NCBI GenBank assembly: GCA_019009955.1
Contig: CM032232.1
Location: 56,403,001 to 56,467,000 of the forward strand
DNA: 64,000 bases
Source of the DNA: Riptortus pedestris
Taxonomy: Eukaryota > Arthropoda > Insecta > Hemiptera > Alydidae
Direction: 5' to 3'
How positions within the stretch are numbered: the stretch's first letter is position 1; the number at the start of each line of letters is the position of its first letter. This document shows, piece after piece, positions 31,980-43,400 of the stretch. The notes beneath the pieces were generated by a model. The model was given only the letters and a program-made list of their open reading frames with translations, made no database searches and was not told the origin of the DNA. Both the position numbers and the translations under genes were made by a program.

Positions 31980-33818
31980 TTAGTGATAAAATGTAGATAC
32001 CTTTTTCTTATTCTTTACCTCTATAACCTTAACTCTATTTGAGTATATTTCATAGAGAAATACTAGTGTGGATATAAAATGGCCCCAGACAATGACAATG
32101 AGTGCGCCTCTAAGTTGAGATATAGTGAAGGCCTGAACACTTATCTGTTCCTTATCCAATTTGATTCGTTCTTCTTCTTCAATATGCCTCCAATAACTGA
32201 GCATCCCACTCTCGAGGAGTCGCACGACGATCCCTTCAACAGGTGCCATCAGCACTGAACCTCTTCTCATGATTATGGGCGCAGTGTATGAGCTTATTAA
32301 GCACAAAGGTACTATATGTATAAGATGACCTTTTTTGTTTGTCTCTAGTCTCACCCTGTTTTCCTCTTGGATCAATTTGCTTTTGGTATAGAAGACCGCC
32401 TTGTTCCTGTTCTCGTATATATCGTATATTATATGCTTGAACTCGCCCGGCTTGAGGATCACAAATTTGTTTAGGACGCTCTTTATCTGGGGGCTTGTTT
32501 CGGACGAAGCGCTAAGTATGTGAAACATCTTGGGGTCACCAGTGAGCAATATGTCTTTTTCCAGTAGTTCCAGTGTAGTCTTGATGTCTGAGCTGTCAGG
32601 TGGAACTGTGACAAGACTTCCCAAAGAAGCAGAGTAGGCAGCAACAACGACGAGGCAAAATAGAAGCCAATGACTAACGAAGACTCTCATGGTCGTCGAC
32701 TGGAACTTCATGCTGACCGATATGCTTAAAAATGTACCAAAAAGGGCCAATGTTGGATTTGAATAATTTGTCTTAGAGTAGCGGATGATGAGGCGTAATA
32801 CAAATGCTGTTAGACAGAAAATAACAAATATTAGAATCCAAGTCGGCAGGTCGAATTCAAAAAGGGATGTAGTCCACACGCTTGGTTCTTTTCCAGCTTT
32901 CATCGGTACCGCCCACGTAAAGCAGTCCATTCCAGTCTGGACTGGAGCAGCGATGTACTCGTTATAGTCAACGAGTTGCGAGAATCTCCCAACAGCGATG
33001 TCGGAGTCTCCTTGAACGATGTTCAAAACAGAAGCTGTTGTGAAATTATAGTAGGCCGCTGCGTATGCATTGGCGTCCCTGTCGACAAGGACGATCTCTG
33101 GTGTGAAATTCATTTTCTTTTCCAAGAAATAGAACAATTTCAGCGACATGTCCTTGTTTTCAGTTTCGCCGAACTTACTAAACTCTTCAAACGGCGTATC
33201 TTTCACAGTCAGCTTTACGGGGCATTTGTGAAGGTTAAAAAGTTTACCCGCTTTCGAAAAAACATTTTCCTGCGACTCGAAAGTTCCTTTCTCAGGATCA
33301 TAAATATTAATTCTGACGGGGTCAGTATTAGAGCATCCCCATTCACCAAACGGAACGTACGTGTAAACACTTATTTTGTTTGTTGTTGAAGAAGGATAAA
33401 GAGCAATTGCATCAATGATTTTGTAGTCCCACGCGATTTCAAAAAATGAAAAAATCTTATGCATATCATCGGTGCATATCATATATAAAGAATCGTAGTC
33501 CAGGTGTTTCGTTTTAAGAACTTTGTCATAAGACACGCTTGAATTTGTGTCTGGGAGAAACACATAAATCCCATTAATTGTGCTCACGTTATATGTGGAA
33601 ACTATTACCCTTTCCCAGTTTAATTTTATAATGGAATCTATATTGTTCTGACCCCGGAGCTCTTCAGACATAAATACAAATTTCATAGTTTTGATCTGTT
33701 CGGCGGCGATTTTCATCAAACAGTCACTCAGAGAGGGATTCTTTTCGAAGTTGTACCTGTAGTGAAGCATGGCTGAAATGCTGCTAGGGATGAGCAGGAG
33801 CAGGGCTGCCAACAACAT
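31980..33818 (-). CDS. Divergent ionotropic receptor (IR)
   Basis: A 612-residue chemosensory-type ionotropic receptor, related to ionotropic glutamate receptors and expected in the dendritic membrane of sensory neurons. A signal peptide occupies residues 1-16 and an amino-terminal part about 17-220. The S1 ligand-binding lobe is about 225-320, TM1 about 325-346 (TWILIFVIFCLTAFVLRLII), the pore loop about 352-372 and TM2 about 378-400 with AAYSASLGS in place of SYTANLAAF. The S2 lobe is about 410-560 and TM3 about 568-590 (LRGALIVIVWGHFISTLVFL). The Arg that binds glutamate in S1 of iGluRs is not present (DYNEYIAAPV), as usual in divergent IRs. The whole frame is one exon. AATAAA lies directly after the stop (31974-31979). 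No paralogue is seen in the window, and the ligand is unknown. Confidence 0.93.
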   Translation of the reverse strand: MLLAALLLLIPSSISAMLHYRYNFEKNPSLSDCLMKIAAEQIKTMKFVFMSEELRGQNNIDSIIKLNWERVIVSTYNVSTINGIYVFLPDTNSSVSYDKVLKTKHLDYDSLYMICTDDMHKIFSFFEIAWDYKIIDAIALYPSSTTNKISVYTYVPFGEWGCSNTDPVRINIYDPEKGTFESQENVFSKAGKLFNLHKCPVKLTVKDTPFEEFSKFGETENKDMSLKLFYFLEKKMNFTPEIVLVDRDANAYAAAYYNFTTASVLNIVQGDSDIAVGRFSQLVDYNEYIAAPVQTGMDCFTWAVPMKAGKEPSVWTTSLFEFDLPTWILIFVIFCLTAFVLRLIIRYSKTNYSNPTLALFGTFLSISVSMKFQSTTMRVFVSHWLLFCLVVVAAYSASLGSLVTVPPDSSDIKTTLELLEKDILLTGDPKMFHILSASSETSPQIKSVLNKFVILKPGEFKHIIYDIYENRNKAVFYTKSKLIQEENRVRLETNKKGHLIHIVPLCLISSYTAPIIMRRGSVLMAPVEGIVVRLLESGMLSYWRHIEEEERIKLDKEQISVQAFTISQLRGALIVIVWGHFISTLVFLYEIYSNRVKVIEVKNKKKVSTFYH

Positions 33819-34055
33819 TCTGATGATAAGTGGCAGCCCTGATTAGCTGTACCCCTCCCTATAAAGGCAGAAAGGAGGTATTGTCTGGGAAATTGCTTCT
33901 AATTGGGGGGGGGCTTTCTTCAGATAATCACACCCTATCACTAAACAGAATAAGCCTTACCTCTTTGTGGAGCTTATGATGAATGCCAAATCCAGAACAC
34001 ATTAGGCGAATGAGTGAATTCATCGTAGCTGGTTAGGACTCATGGCTTTTCATTG
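33819..34055. other. Upstream region of the ionotropic receptor
   Basis: A 240-bp interval between the receptor ATG and a family A copy. It must hold the receptor promoter, but no specific element is recognised. A short G run lies at 33906-33913. Confidence 0.35.
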
Positions 34056-34057
34056 AT

Positions 34058-35025
34058 TTCCTCTTAGAGAAATCAGCTATTGAAGTTGTACTCAATAGTC
34101 TGAAATCGAATGACAAATAGGGGAGGGGATTGAGTGGGGAATTTGAATTATCAAAATGTTTCCATTATTATGAGTTGGATTGGAAAGTGTTATAGAACCA
34201 AGCTTGTTAAAATAGCAACATTCTACAATTTTTATTGTACGCATGTTTTTGTAAATCAAATATTAAGAGAGTTTTTCGTATTTTCTTGTTTTGCAGCTTT
34301 CAGGAAATCCCCACTTGTACTCATAGACATTTTACATTAAAGAGAAAAAGATGGAATTCTTTTTCGCTAATAAAGAGAATAAGAGATGAGATCCCTAGTT
34401 TGTCATATCAGAAATAAGATTTTTATGCAGCCTCTGCTTGTGACCTTATTCCAAGCTTAATACCAATTATTGTTTTCAATAGCCTTCACTATGGGAGATA
34501 CACACAAATATGTTGTATGCCTTCATCAATTAAGATTTTAGATACATGACTTGAAAATGTTTGTTTGGTGATACCATAATACTCAATTTTAAATGTTTCA
34601 ATCAACACTAAACAGTTTTGCTAATACCTGAAATCAGACCAAGAAGAGGGGGCTTAAAGGGTGTCGGTAGAATAGAAAAATTTGAAATAACTCCATTTTA
34701 TGAGTAGGATACATAAATGTTCTAAAATCAATCTTTATGTAAATGTAATTTTTTATAACTATTGCTTATACATGTTTTCTCTATCTTGAATATTAAGCAA
34801 ATTACAATATGTGTATTGTTTCATTTTTAGGCTTTAGCAAACCCCCATTTCTACTCATCCAATTTTCACCATTTGTAATATTCTAATTATCTGACATCCA
34901 ACTTCCAATCAATTCATGTTTTCTTATGCTTTCTACTGAGTTCATTGAGATGATATCAAGAGCATGTCAATACAGCACCTAGGAAATCTGCTTAGTTCAG
35001 CAACCTCTGCATGTTGGACATACGT
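34058..35025 (+). mobile_element. Family A copy with both ends
   Basis: The left end is TTTCCTCTTAGAGAAATCAG and the right end GGAAATCTGCTTAG at 34981-34994, followed by CAACCTCTGCATG. Two internal units occur (34110-34330 and 34615-34860). The TA tract is absent from this copy. Confidence 0.7.
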
Positions 35026-35029
35026 ATAC

Positions 35030-35860
35030 CAATTTTCTTTAATCGGTAGCTAAGTGGTTACAGTACTAGCATAAGTAGTCATTAAACTTTTCCTTAAGTA
35101 CTTACCCATTCTAACAAGTTTTCTCTCCCACTTTTATTTATATATTAACTAAGTTTAAATGTTTTTCTACAAGGCCACTGGTAGTATTTCCAATTGAGGC
35201 ATGAAGAGCAAATCTGATCCTTTGTCATATCAATCATTGCTCTAATGAAAAAATATAAAATATTAAAAATACTCATTTATTTCCTTACTATGTAATCAAC
35301 ATTATCATTTTTGGTTGGAATTTATGAATTTAATAATCCCCTCTATTTCATAAAAATAAAAAAAGAATAAATAAAGGTACAAACTAGCAAAAGATAAATG
35401 TTTTTAATAAATAAAAAACAATGTTAATTGAATTAGTTTTACATATTTGTAACTAGTTATAAATACAGTGCTCCCAATACATGCTTCATAATATATATCT
35501 AAATATTCTAGTATCAGTACATATATATAAAATAATGTATATATATTAGTCAAATATCTTATAGTTACTCATATAAATTCGCTTTGAAAATTTTCTACAG
35601 TTCTACATATATACATGCTCAAATAAAAATTACAATATGTTTGTTTATAAAAATAAAAATATTTTTTTTTAAGCTTCTTGTACACTAAACAGGGTTATTG
35701 TCCATCATTTCATTTACTACTTCTTGTTACTGTAAATTAAAGCAAACAATTGACCATCAAAATTACTACAGTAATTAGCTAGGTAGTAGTGTAAAACATT
35801 GCTTTATAGCAGCCATGGATTAGAATATAGGGGGGGGGGGACATTCCAATTTTTAATTAA
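35030..35860. other. AT-rich interval without recognised genes
   Basis: Low-complexity sequence. It may belong to the distal 3' untranslated region or downstream flank of the minus-strand synaptotagmin gene, but nothing proves this. A G run lies at 35831-35840. Confidence 0.4.
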
Positions 35861-35865
35861 CCAAT

Positions 35866-36612
35866 CGATGGTGGAAAGTCAAGAAAAAAGAAAAACCTCA
35901 ATTATTCATAAAACCATTTTTATTTCTCAACTAGTTTTGTGTCAACATGAAACCTTGTCAGTAGAAAATATGATACTAAAAAGTAACTATACTAAAGCTG
36001 CATCATTACACAGCAACTTCCACTAGCCATGCCAGCCAGAGAAGTATGGTGGTCACTCAAAGTATGATGGGTCAAGTCTGCTAATTTGAATTGACACATC
36101 TCAAAATAAAAATATTGATTATCCCTAATGAAGTTTAGTCTAAACAGTAAAGGAGAAACTTATAATGGAGCAAACATTTATGTTTATCATATACTGTCTG
36201 ATTCTTCTTGTCTGAGGAATATGCACATTATAAAAAATCAATAAGAATACAGAGGTTAAACATGTGAATTATATATAATTTAATTTATTAGAAAATTTAA
36301 AGTAATTTTTGTTCAGTTATAAATTTCTCCTTTACAATTTAGTCAACACACCATTAGGCATAAACAATATTTCCATTTTGTGACATAAATAAGCTGACGT
36401 GACCCGCCATACTTTGTGAACCATACTCTGACTGGCATGGCTGGTGGAATGTCCTGTGTATTGATGTAGCTGTTGGCTTAGTTACTTCTTAGTACTATAT
36501 TTTCTCTTAATGAGGCGCCGTGTGGACGTGAAACTTGTAGAGAAATAAAAATGGTTTTAATAATCATTTAAGATTTTTCTTTTTTGTTGACATTCTGCCA
36601 TGAAGATAAATA
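35866..36612. repeat. Long inverted repeat, arms about 300 bp
   Basis: The left arm (about 35866-36175) and right arm (about 36305-36612) are imperfect reverse complements over nearly their full length. Examples are AGCCATGCCAGCCAGAG at 36027 against CTCTGACTGGCATGGCT near 36428, and CCATTTTTATTTCTC at 35914 against GAGAAATAAAAATGG near 36539. The unpaired centre is about 130 bp. A transcript would fold into a long hairpin. No transposase and no clear target duplication were found. Confidence 0.85.
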
Positions 36613-36619
36613 GGTCATA

Positions 36620-39600
36620 TTCCACAACAAATTTTTATTTTATTAAAGCAGTCTGTATCATGAATAATTGATGTTCTAAATAATTATTAATATATTTGAG
36701 CGGTATATTGGTTCATGGATAGAAACATGTTATATGTTTAGAATTTCAGCTTGTTAGTTTTTTTATTCATTAATGAAGGTATACACAATATAGCTGTTTA
36801 GGAAATATCTAATAAGAAGCTCATATACTGATTTCATATCAGGTAAACAAGTGGTTATTATGGACATTACAGGGTAACCATTGGAAATTCTAAAATTCCT
36901 TAGAAGTATTTTACATATATTCTGATAATTGTTATTTATTTATTAGTAGTGATTACTGTACTTAGTAAGATATTATTTCAATATTTCTTTCTAAGGGTTC
37001 AGAATATAAGATATTAAAATGACTAAATGGCACTACAGAATACCATCGCTGCAACAGAAATCACTTGAGACATTGGTCTTTTCTCGAACCCATCTGAAAG
37101 AAGTTTTGAAATTCTAAATATGCAGATCATTAAATTAATATTTAGAAAATAAGTATCTCTAATCCATTTCCATTTCAAAGAATAGGAGATAATGGCTATA
37201 TATGTAATGACTAGACTTAAAAATAAATAATTCAAAAAAAAAAAAAAAATTCAAGGCCCATGAGAGGAACATTTGTGGGGATTTTGCGAAGTATGAAGCT
37301 CCTGAATATGAGTTATTATTGAAAAAGCTTACAAGGAATATGTTTTGTCTTCTCCTTTATTGATAATAAACCTAACAAGTATTCCCTATAGAATAGCTTC
37401 TCAATAGATATAGAATATGTTTATGAATGGGCTTATACAATATGAGAAATGTAAATTGTTTAAAAATCTTGTAACAAATTATTCACACATTTAAATAACT
37501 AGGGAAAATAATATGTCCATAACTTATTGCTGGAAAAGAAAAACAAATTTTATCACTATTACGGATAATTTATTACAACTTCACTTGTCTCATTCTTAAA
37601 AGGCACAATGTATAACGCTCTAAAAATATTGAAGTGGACATATAAAGAAATAATACTGACTTCAAAACGTGGGCTCAGATTATTAACACCTCTGATATTT
37701 GCTGTCATAGTTTTAACACAACAAAAATTGAAAATTACTATATTGGTTGGTGAGAGAAAATCTTAAGCTTCTGTAATATTTCAATCAAAATTAAGGGGAA
37801 AAATATCTATCTTTAAATCTCAAGACCACAGAAGGCATATTGCCAAGTGCTGATGTTTAATTGGTTTTAACTGGGATTAATCAGATTTTTATCACCTTGA
37901 ATAAGAGTATATGAACACCTTACATTTGGAAATAATCAAATGTAAAATTCTTTTGGGATTAGCTAAACTTGGGGTAAGGGGTAAGGAATCCTTTGAAAAA
38001 GTGTCTTTTGTTGACAGCATTTAGACAGCTCAAGACACTAATTGTCAATGACTTTCATTCATAATGAGAAGAAATGAATGTATATTCTGGCAAACAAATA
38101 CTTCTAAATTCACAAAACATATATCTAACATTAATGACTCGGGTGTTTTCAAGTTTGCTTAACAGAACGGGGGTGGGAAGTCAGGCCAAGAAAAGTCCTC
38201 TCTTCTTTACAACACCTAGAGTTTCTAGGAAGTATTCGTTTAAGCAAAAATTCAAGTCCATGAATACTACAATTAGTTAAGTTCTGAAAACATGACTAAA
38301 CAATTTCACATCTATAGTTTTAAAAAAACACTACTTTAACATAATAATATCTTGAATACTGTGGATTCTGAAAAACGTGATTACAAAATAAAAAGTTCTC
38401 ATAGAGGAGTTGAATAACTAAAATAGTCCTAATTCAATCAGTTTTGACAAATTACATTATAATGCTTACTGCCTGAAAACAATACGCCTAAATAAAATTA
38501 AAATTACAGAAATAGGATTAAAATAAAAAGTATAGTACATGTGGTAACATTGAGAAATTTCTAAAGAAAGTTTTGTTAAATTGCTGACCCCATATCGTAA
38601 ATATTCGATCTTGCATTTATAATTATTGATGGTTAACTAATTAAAAAAAAACAAAGGAAGCTACCAGAGAAATTTTTAATTTAGAAAGCAGCACGGTGGA
38701 GTTCATTGGTGGTTGGTCAGACTGGAGTTTCTCTGAGTTTGTGATTCTGTTTTGCACTACATAAGATCAACTTTAGGATGGACAACTCCATCTGATAAAG
38801 ACTATTAAGTAGTACTTAAAACGTCCAAATTAAAATTTCACCAGCAGGCCCTTTAGTTGTCTTTAATCTTAATAAACTGATTTTTCATTAAAACTACCTA
38901 AAGGATTTGTTAAATCAAAAATTCACACATAAAGCAATTTTAAGAATTTTCAATCTGCTAGGAAAATGTATGAGTAAAAAAAAGTAAATAGAGAGAAGAA
39001 TCTCTCCTATTCAGTGCTGATTGAAGTTTCAGATCTCTAGCTATCTTTCAATGGATTTATGTCAAATTACCTAATGAAGAAGTAAATATTCTGAAAGTAA
39101 ACAACATTTTCAATAATATTATTTACTGTTTTGTATAATTGATGTTGAAAAACAAAAATTGTTTTCTCAAAAAAGGAAAAAAAAAAATTTAAAATACAAT
39201 GATGAATTACTTAAAACGTGCTATTAGAACCATTGTTTTTCATTAGTAACAGCCAAATATATAATTTAATTATTTATTTGTATAAATATAACTTTGAGTG
39301 AATTTGCTATGGAGCCTTCACCATACAAACCAGAGATTCCATCACTTCTATATTATCAGCTGTCAGGAGATCAATTTTATGTGTATTCTTAATTAAATTA
39401 GAAAACTAAATATCATTTGAATTAAATGTCTATTTTAAATCATATTTAATATTTTCAAAAATTGCTCTAATCCAAAGTGTGCAAGCACTTGTCTGCCTCT
39501 GTAAAAATCTGTCATTAATCGTAGGAACGCTGTAAATGTTTTTTTAGAAATTAGCTTAACTTACTAAATGTTTCCTAGAACTTTTACGTTATATTTTTAT

Positions 39601-40440
39601 TTTTTATTATTCATTTATTTTTTTTACAATAATGAACATATAAATCTCTGTTTTTTTAAGTTCAGTAAAATCATGATTTCTTTTATTTTTACCTGCATAT
39701 CATTTATTTAATGTGAATTTATGTTAAAAATCTATTAAGAAGTACACATATTAACATATTTTTAAGATGAGTCATAGTAACCTGGTTCGCCAAAGTTTTG
39801 TTGTGTATATGAATTTTAATGGGAGCCAATGTGTAAATAAGTATTTTCTGTAATGCTGTAATGATTGAGGAGACAGTTACATAAACCAACCCTCCTCTTT
39901 TTTGTTAGTTAATTATGGAAAATTGTAGAGATTAATAAAAATAGCAAATTCCAGAGACTGCTAATCTTTCAACAAGTAAAATCAACCTCTGATGTGAGAT
40001 ATGTAGGAAAAACAGTATAGTGATTCTTCGAAATCGTCCACTAGAATTTGGCGGGATTGTCAAACTAAAAAAAATCAATGACAAAGGATGGTTATTGTAA
40101 TGAATTCTTAAATTTCCATGAATTTAGTCTTAACTCATCTATTGAAGTATAAATGATAAATATTAGATAAACCTCTCGTTATATACCACCATTTTTTGAA
40201 ACAAAATATAACATGGCACCATCCTATAATTCTCTTTTCTGAATTCTACTTTCCTTTGAATAACCCTTTTCATGAATGTAGATATTTTTTTTTTTTTTTT
40301 AATATTGTTTAAATCTAGAACGTAGGCACATATGAAGAACTAATATCACAAGGTCTAATTTGAGAAAGGAAGCTAGGATTGTCACTGGGCATAAACTGTG
40401 CATAAAAATGAAATTTTAAGAAAAAAAGAAAGGAACAAAA
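36620..40440. other. Long AT-rich region downstream of the synaptotagmin gene
   Basis: Almost 4 kb without transposon signatures or credible coding frames, directly after the stop codon of the minus-strand synaptotagmin. Neuronal genes in insects often have long 3' untranslated regions, so part may be transcribed. This is an inference. Confidence 0.4.
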
Positions 40441-40446
40441 TTTAAA

Positions 40447-43400
40447 TTATGGTAAATGTTGGGGTTGGAGAAGAGGATGCCACATCGCAACGGGCTTTCG
40501 TAGTGACGCCAACATTTGCATCCAGTGAGAAAGTGCCTTCCCTGCTGCTCCTCCTCCAACTATCACATGGCCAATCACACCATTACAGTCTGCTACGGTA
40601 ACTCTTACTTCAAGACCCTACAAAATAAAAGAGAAAAATGGACTCTACTTTTCAAATGTAAGTACAGTAATACTTATTGTTTATCTAGATATAATATTTT
40701 TATTTATTTATTTAGAGCTTCGCAACTTTGGCAATGTTGCTCAGAGAAAAAAAAAACTATAAAATTAATAAATGAAACAAAATTAATAAATGAAACAAAA
40801 TTAATTTAAATGAAAATAAAACATTATAACAGAAATTGAACACGGAATACAGAGATGCAACACAAAACAGAAATTTAACACGAAAACAAAAATGCAACAC
40901 AAAACAGAGATGAAAACCAAAAACAGAAATGGAACACATAATAGAAATAGAAAAAAAAAATGTAAACAGAAAACAAAACTGAAACGAAATACATAAAATA
41001 CACAAAAACAGGAATGGAACACAAAAACAGAAATGGAACACAATAACTTTTATTAGATTATTATTAGATATAATAAAGTGGACATTAATAAATAAATAAA
41101 TTAATAAAATAGAATAAGCCTGTATAGTGCCATAGATAATAAATCAAACACAATACATCCCAATAATCCAAAAATAAAAGAATATTCTTTAAATAATGTA
41201 ACAATAATGCCTTTTAACATAATCATAACATCACATAATTATATTTAATAATAATTTAATTTTTAGGGGCTCAGATTAGATTAATCTCACATGGTAAACC
41301 TAGAGTGGTGAGTTCAATTCCCGACTGGCCTGTAGGAATTTACTTAGTGACGAACTCATTTAATAAAATCCTTAGTTTCACCATAGCTAGAAAATGTTGG
41401 TAACCAGTAGATAACCCATCCCAATTAGCAATAATAGCAAAATATCGACGTCAATAAATAATAATATATTTTTTAAATTAGAACATTATATGTTTATCAT
41501 ACTAATTTACAGTTTTAATACTATATTTAGTAACAACTCCTTTTAAGACACAGTTCTCCTAAGGGTAATGGTCTATACCTGATTAGGCGAGCAAACCTAT
41601 TGGAAAGCAGGGTTCACAGTGATTTCTAACCATTTCTCTCTTCAAGTTGCCCTCTCTCTACCCAATCTCCACCATTCTCTTGAAAAAGTCCCTCTATCTT
41701 TTGTCTGGCCACCTTCCTCTTACTCCCATATGTTGTCCATTTGGCCAGCGCCAAAGAGTCATCCTACTGCCAGTGGAACATGGCCTGCCCATTTCCATTT
41801 TAGTTTCTTGCTATGAATCACCACTTCAGTGAACTCACTCCGCTCCTTCAAAACTAAGTACTTCACTCTCTCATTCCTCCTTGTATTTGTATAATCTGTT
41901 TGATGGTGTTTTACCAAACTGAGAGATTATTCTCTTGTGCCTTTGTCTATGACCATGCCTGGGCACCATAGGATACCACTGAGAGAATACTGCTTTCACA
42001 AACTTTCTTCTTATCATCTATACTAAAGTTTCCTTCCATGATATCCCTCAAGGGCTAGAACTTCTTCTATCCCTGAGATGTCCTTCTATTTAGCTCTTTC
42101 TTAGTCTGGTTTAAAAAGGAAATAATTTGTCCCACGTACACAAATTTCTTCACACACTCTGTTTTGATGGTCATGATCTTGTGCTTTAGCTTTAGTCCTA
42201 CTTCAGCAAAAAGTTGAAATAATTCTATTAATACTTGATATATGACTTCAGCAGTTTCAGTGTATAAGACAGTAGAGTCCAATGTAGATGCAGTGCATAG
42301 CTAGGCGGTCCAAGGTAGATGGTATAAAGTTTTATATAAATAATGAATAGCAACAAGTGATGAGCATTAGACAATGAACAGTAGCCATTCAGTTATAGAG
42401 GGATCCTGTGTTTACTTCAGCGACAGTGATGGAAATCTGTTGTTACAACTATCCTGCATGTATTGGTCTTATGTCGATCCCAAACTTGGAATCTCCCTCC
42501 AGTTTTTATCTATGGCATTAAAACCTGTTGTCATTGGACAATTTGAATATTAAAGTGTGTGTGTCCTTCCATCTGTTTGTCCCGCCAATTGTGTTAGTAG
42601 GGATGGTATTACTGCATCCTTTGCTAGCCTCACGCTTTAATAAAAGAGATGAGGGGGTTTTAGCATTGGGAACAGACAGTCTTATCTCTGCAAAATGAAT
42701 GATATATCTCTTAATTTGTCAGAGTGTCAAGCTCCTTGAAATCCAAGAGATGGTTAAATAAATGAATGTATATAACATGTACCCAGGAGCCATCTGATCA
42801 TTGAAGACTGCTGCTGAAATATAAGGCAATAAAGGTGCCATGGTTCTGCAGGAGATAAAATGGAGTGGTGAAGAAGATGTGGTCCCCCTTGATAAAATAA
42901 TGGCTCCAGTTAGAAAAAAATCCCAGGTTGGTTTATGACTAAGACAAATTTTCAGAATGTTCTACTAGAGTATTGACATATTTTCAGAATCAGATTGATG
43001 TAAAGATTCTGCAACATACGAATAGTCAGTCAGCATGCGCCTTGCGAGGATGCAGAGGAAGAAGAGTAGGAACCCTCCTATGCCTTTCTGGCCATGACAT
43101 AGAATGAAATAATCAAATACCTAGCAAGTGGGGGTCTGAAGGTCATGCCTATAAATTGTCCTTATAAGTAGATTAAAAATCATCAGGATGAGGCCAGATG
43201 GCCATACTAAGTACCAAAGAGACCATATATTAATCAGAATCAGGCACTCTTCCCACAAAATTGCAGTAGTGCTGACTGTTATTCAGATCATTTTCTGTAA
43301 CTAGCTAAGTATAGGCAAGTGCTAGCTTTGTGGAAGAAAATTGTGTTGATAAAAACATATATTGTACCTACTTTAGGGAGAACCTCCAAAAATGTGTGTA

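Noticed and set aside
32785..33389. Plus-strand ORFs of 60 and 137 codons
   Set aside because: They are antisense shadows of the ionotropic receptor coding frame.
40757..41043. Minus-strand 80-94 residue Phe/Cys-rich ORFs resembling membrane proteins
   Set aside because: They come from a degenerate minisatellite within an intron.
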